A DNA stretch of 23,679 bases. Origin: a virus. Under the pieces are notes generated by a model, which saw nothing but the letters and a program-made list of their open reading frames with translations, ran no database searches and was not told the DNA's origin. This document shows positions 22,899 to 23,679 of the stretch, one piece after another (position 1 is the stretch's first letter; every line of letters starts with the position of its first letter). The stretch covers positions 1 to 23,679 of IMG/VR virus record IMGVR_UViG_3300031565_000380; one strand, written 5' to 3'. The position numbers and the translations under genes were made by a program.

Positions 22899-23138
22899 AT
22901 GGTTAAAACAATTACTCAAAAACAGAAAGAATCTAAAGTAGCAAAAGTAAACGTGGCTCAACTTGAAACAATTTTAGAAAGACTTGAAACAGCCCGCAAC
23001 ATCATCGGATCCAGGATTGCTTGCATGGATGAGGAAACTCAAAAATATCACCGAGAAGCCAAAGGCAAATTAGAGCTGGCGATTGAAGCAATTCATGATG
23101 CGATTTATGTAGAGTCCAAACTAGTTGAGGAGGAGTAA
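22899..23138 (+). CDS. Small acidic helical protein, unknown function
   Basis: ATG 22899 has AAGGAG 7 bases upstream, right after a stable hairpin. The 79-residue product has a basic N-terminus (MVKTITQKQKESKVAKVN) and is otherwise a long helix (LETILERLETARNIIGSRI), ending in VEEE. Its last Glu codons double as the ribosome site of the next gene. No family is recognised; it is probably an early or accessory protein. Confidence 0.68.
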   Translation: MVKTITQKQKESKVAKVNVAQLETILERLETARNIIGSRIACMDEETQKYHREAKGKLELAIEAIHDAIYVESKLVEEE

Positions 23139-23391
23139 AAAATGAAAGACGCTGAAAGTTTTGAACTAATCCAATTCGCTAAAGCCTGGTCAGACCTAGG
23201 GTGCATGATCACCAACCAAGTTGAAGAGCTGCTGAACGATATCAGCGGCGCAAGTGAAGAAGTTAATCCAAACGCAATAAAGACTGCCAAAGAAAGCCTT
23301 GGCGGGATGAATGAAGAAATTGACCAAATATTTAGTGAGTATTTTGAGTGGCTTGAGAAAAACGAAATGGAAGAGGAGGAGTAAAAAATGA
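23127..23391 (+). repeat. Repeated gene-junction sequence (two copies of 19 bases)
   Basis: The sequence GAGGAGGAGTAAAAAATGA occurs at 23127-23145 and again, identical, at 23373-23391. Each copy encodes the last Glu codons and stop of one gene and the ribosome site and start of the next. Similarity runs a little further, since both following genes begin M-(K/R)-D-A. Confidence 0.75.
23142..23384 (+). CDS. Small acidic helical protein, unknown function
   Basis: ATG 23142 follows the preceding stop by 3 bases, with GAGGAGGAG just upstream. The 80-residue product is strongly acidic and predicted helical (FELIQFAKAWSDLGCMITNQ; EEIDQIFSEYFEWLEKNE), ending in EEEE. Like its neighbours it ends in Glu codons that form the next ribosome site. 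It is similar in size and character to the gene before it, but alignment by eye is weak, so paralogy is not claimed. Confidence 0.68.
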   Translation: MKDAESFELIQFAKAWSDLGCMITNQVEELLNDISGASEEVNPNAIKTAKESLGGMNEEIDQIFSEYFEWLEKNEMEEEE

Positions 23392-23576
23392 GAGATGCGA
23401 TGCAAATAATATTTGATGCTTGTAGAGAAGCTGAAAAAGGCAATTGGCTTTTAGTCTCTAAGTTTCAGAAAGAGTATGAAGAAACGACTGGCTTCTGTCT
23501 TGATACATATAATTATATGGATGGAACATTCTTTTTCTTTGATGAGAAACGAGTTGTTAAAGGGAGGGCGCTGTGA
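23388..23576 (+). CDS. Small protein, unknown function
   Basis: ATG 23388 follows GAGGAGGAGTAAAA and the previous stop by 3 bases. The 62-residue product has a helical N-terminal half (MRDAMQIIFDACREAEKGNW) and an aromatic-rich C-terminal half (FCLDTYNYMDGTFFFFDEKR). The stop overlaps the start of the next gene. No family is recognised. Confidence 0.65.
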   Translation: MRDAMQIIFDACREAEKGNWLLVSKFQKEYEETTGFCLDTYNYMDGTFFFFDEKRVVKGRAL

Positions 23577-23679
23577 GATTCGAACAGAAGACAGAGGATC
23601 TCGGTGGTAGGAACGCATACTTTAACAGCGGCAGTGTTGTCCATAGAATTACCTGCATCCACAGGAATGAAACAGATGG
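23573..23679 (+). CDS. Partial small gene at right edge
   Basis: A GTG at 23573 overlaps the preceding TGA (GTGA) and has AGGGAGGG 4 bases upstream. The frame is open for 35 codons to the window end (MRFEQKTEDLGGRNAYFNSG). The overlap and strong ribosome site support a real coupled gene. Its function cannot be judged from this fragment. Confidence 0.55.
   Translation, partial: MRFEQKTEDLGGRNAYFNSGSVVHRITCIHRNETD

Noticed and set aside
1-23679. CRISPR arrays, tRNA or rRNA genes, integrase, insertion sequences
   Set aside because: I saw no regularly spaced DNA repeats, cloverleaf sequences, transposase motifs or site-specific recombinase motifs on either strand.

Overview
This window is part of a tailed double-stranded DNA phage genome (Caudoviricetes, probably siphovirus-like). 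From about 22473 down to base 1, tightly packed genes all run on the minus strand. They overlap by 1 or 4 bases (TAATG, ATGA) or are separated by a few bases, as in a late operon. In transcription order this block holds a DNA-modification cassette, DNA packaging (TerS, TerL), portal, head morphogenesis, scaffold, major capsid protein, a run of head accessory or decoration genes, neck and tail completion, major tail protein, tail assembly chaperones with a -1 frameshift, tape measure, a tail protein, a repeat-built tail fibre, three small genes that may include a lysis lipoprotein, and a large tail protein that runs off the left edge. No contractile sheath or baseplate wedge gene is seen. From about 22616 to the right edge, small genes run on the plus strand and are probably an early or accessory operon. 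The 22474-22615 gap is the divergent control region.

The most notable part is 20137-22473. A ParB-fold protein overlaps a TET/JBP-type 2-oxoglutarate/Fe(II) dioxygenase (HxD...H...R motif intact), which overlaps a GT-A glycosyltransferase of the kind that accompanies phage TET/JBP genes and is related to the base-J glycosyltransferase. This looks like a compact pathway that oxidises a pyrimidine methyl group in DNA and then glycosylates it, and it lies directly upstream of terS/terL. No DNA methyltransferase is visible here, so the target base (thymine or 5-methylcytosine) is open.

Other points: a clear lambda G/GT-style frameshift (A AAA AAG at 8485-8479) joins two tail chaperone reading frames. 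A 26-codon gene fills a gap at 10789-10869. The neck gene at 10084-10788 ends in a textbook EF-hand loop. The tail fibre and two head-region proteins are built of internal repeats. A lipoprotein frame overlaps the gene before it, as Rz/Rz1 spanins do. That lipoprotein suggests a Gram-negative host, but the host cannot be named from this sequence. No tRNA, rRNA, CRISPR, integrase or insertion sequence was found, and there is no gene-free stretch longer than about 150 bases.
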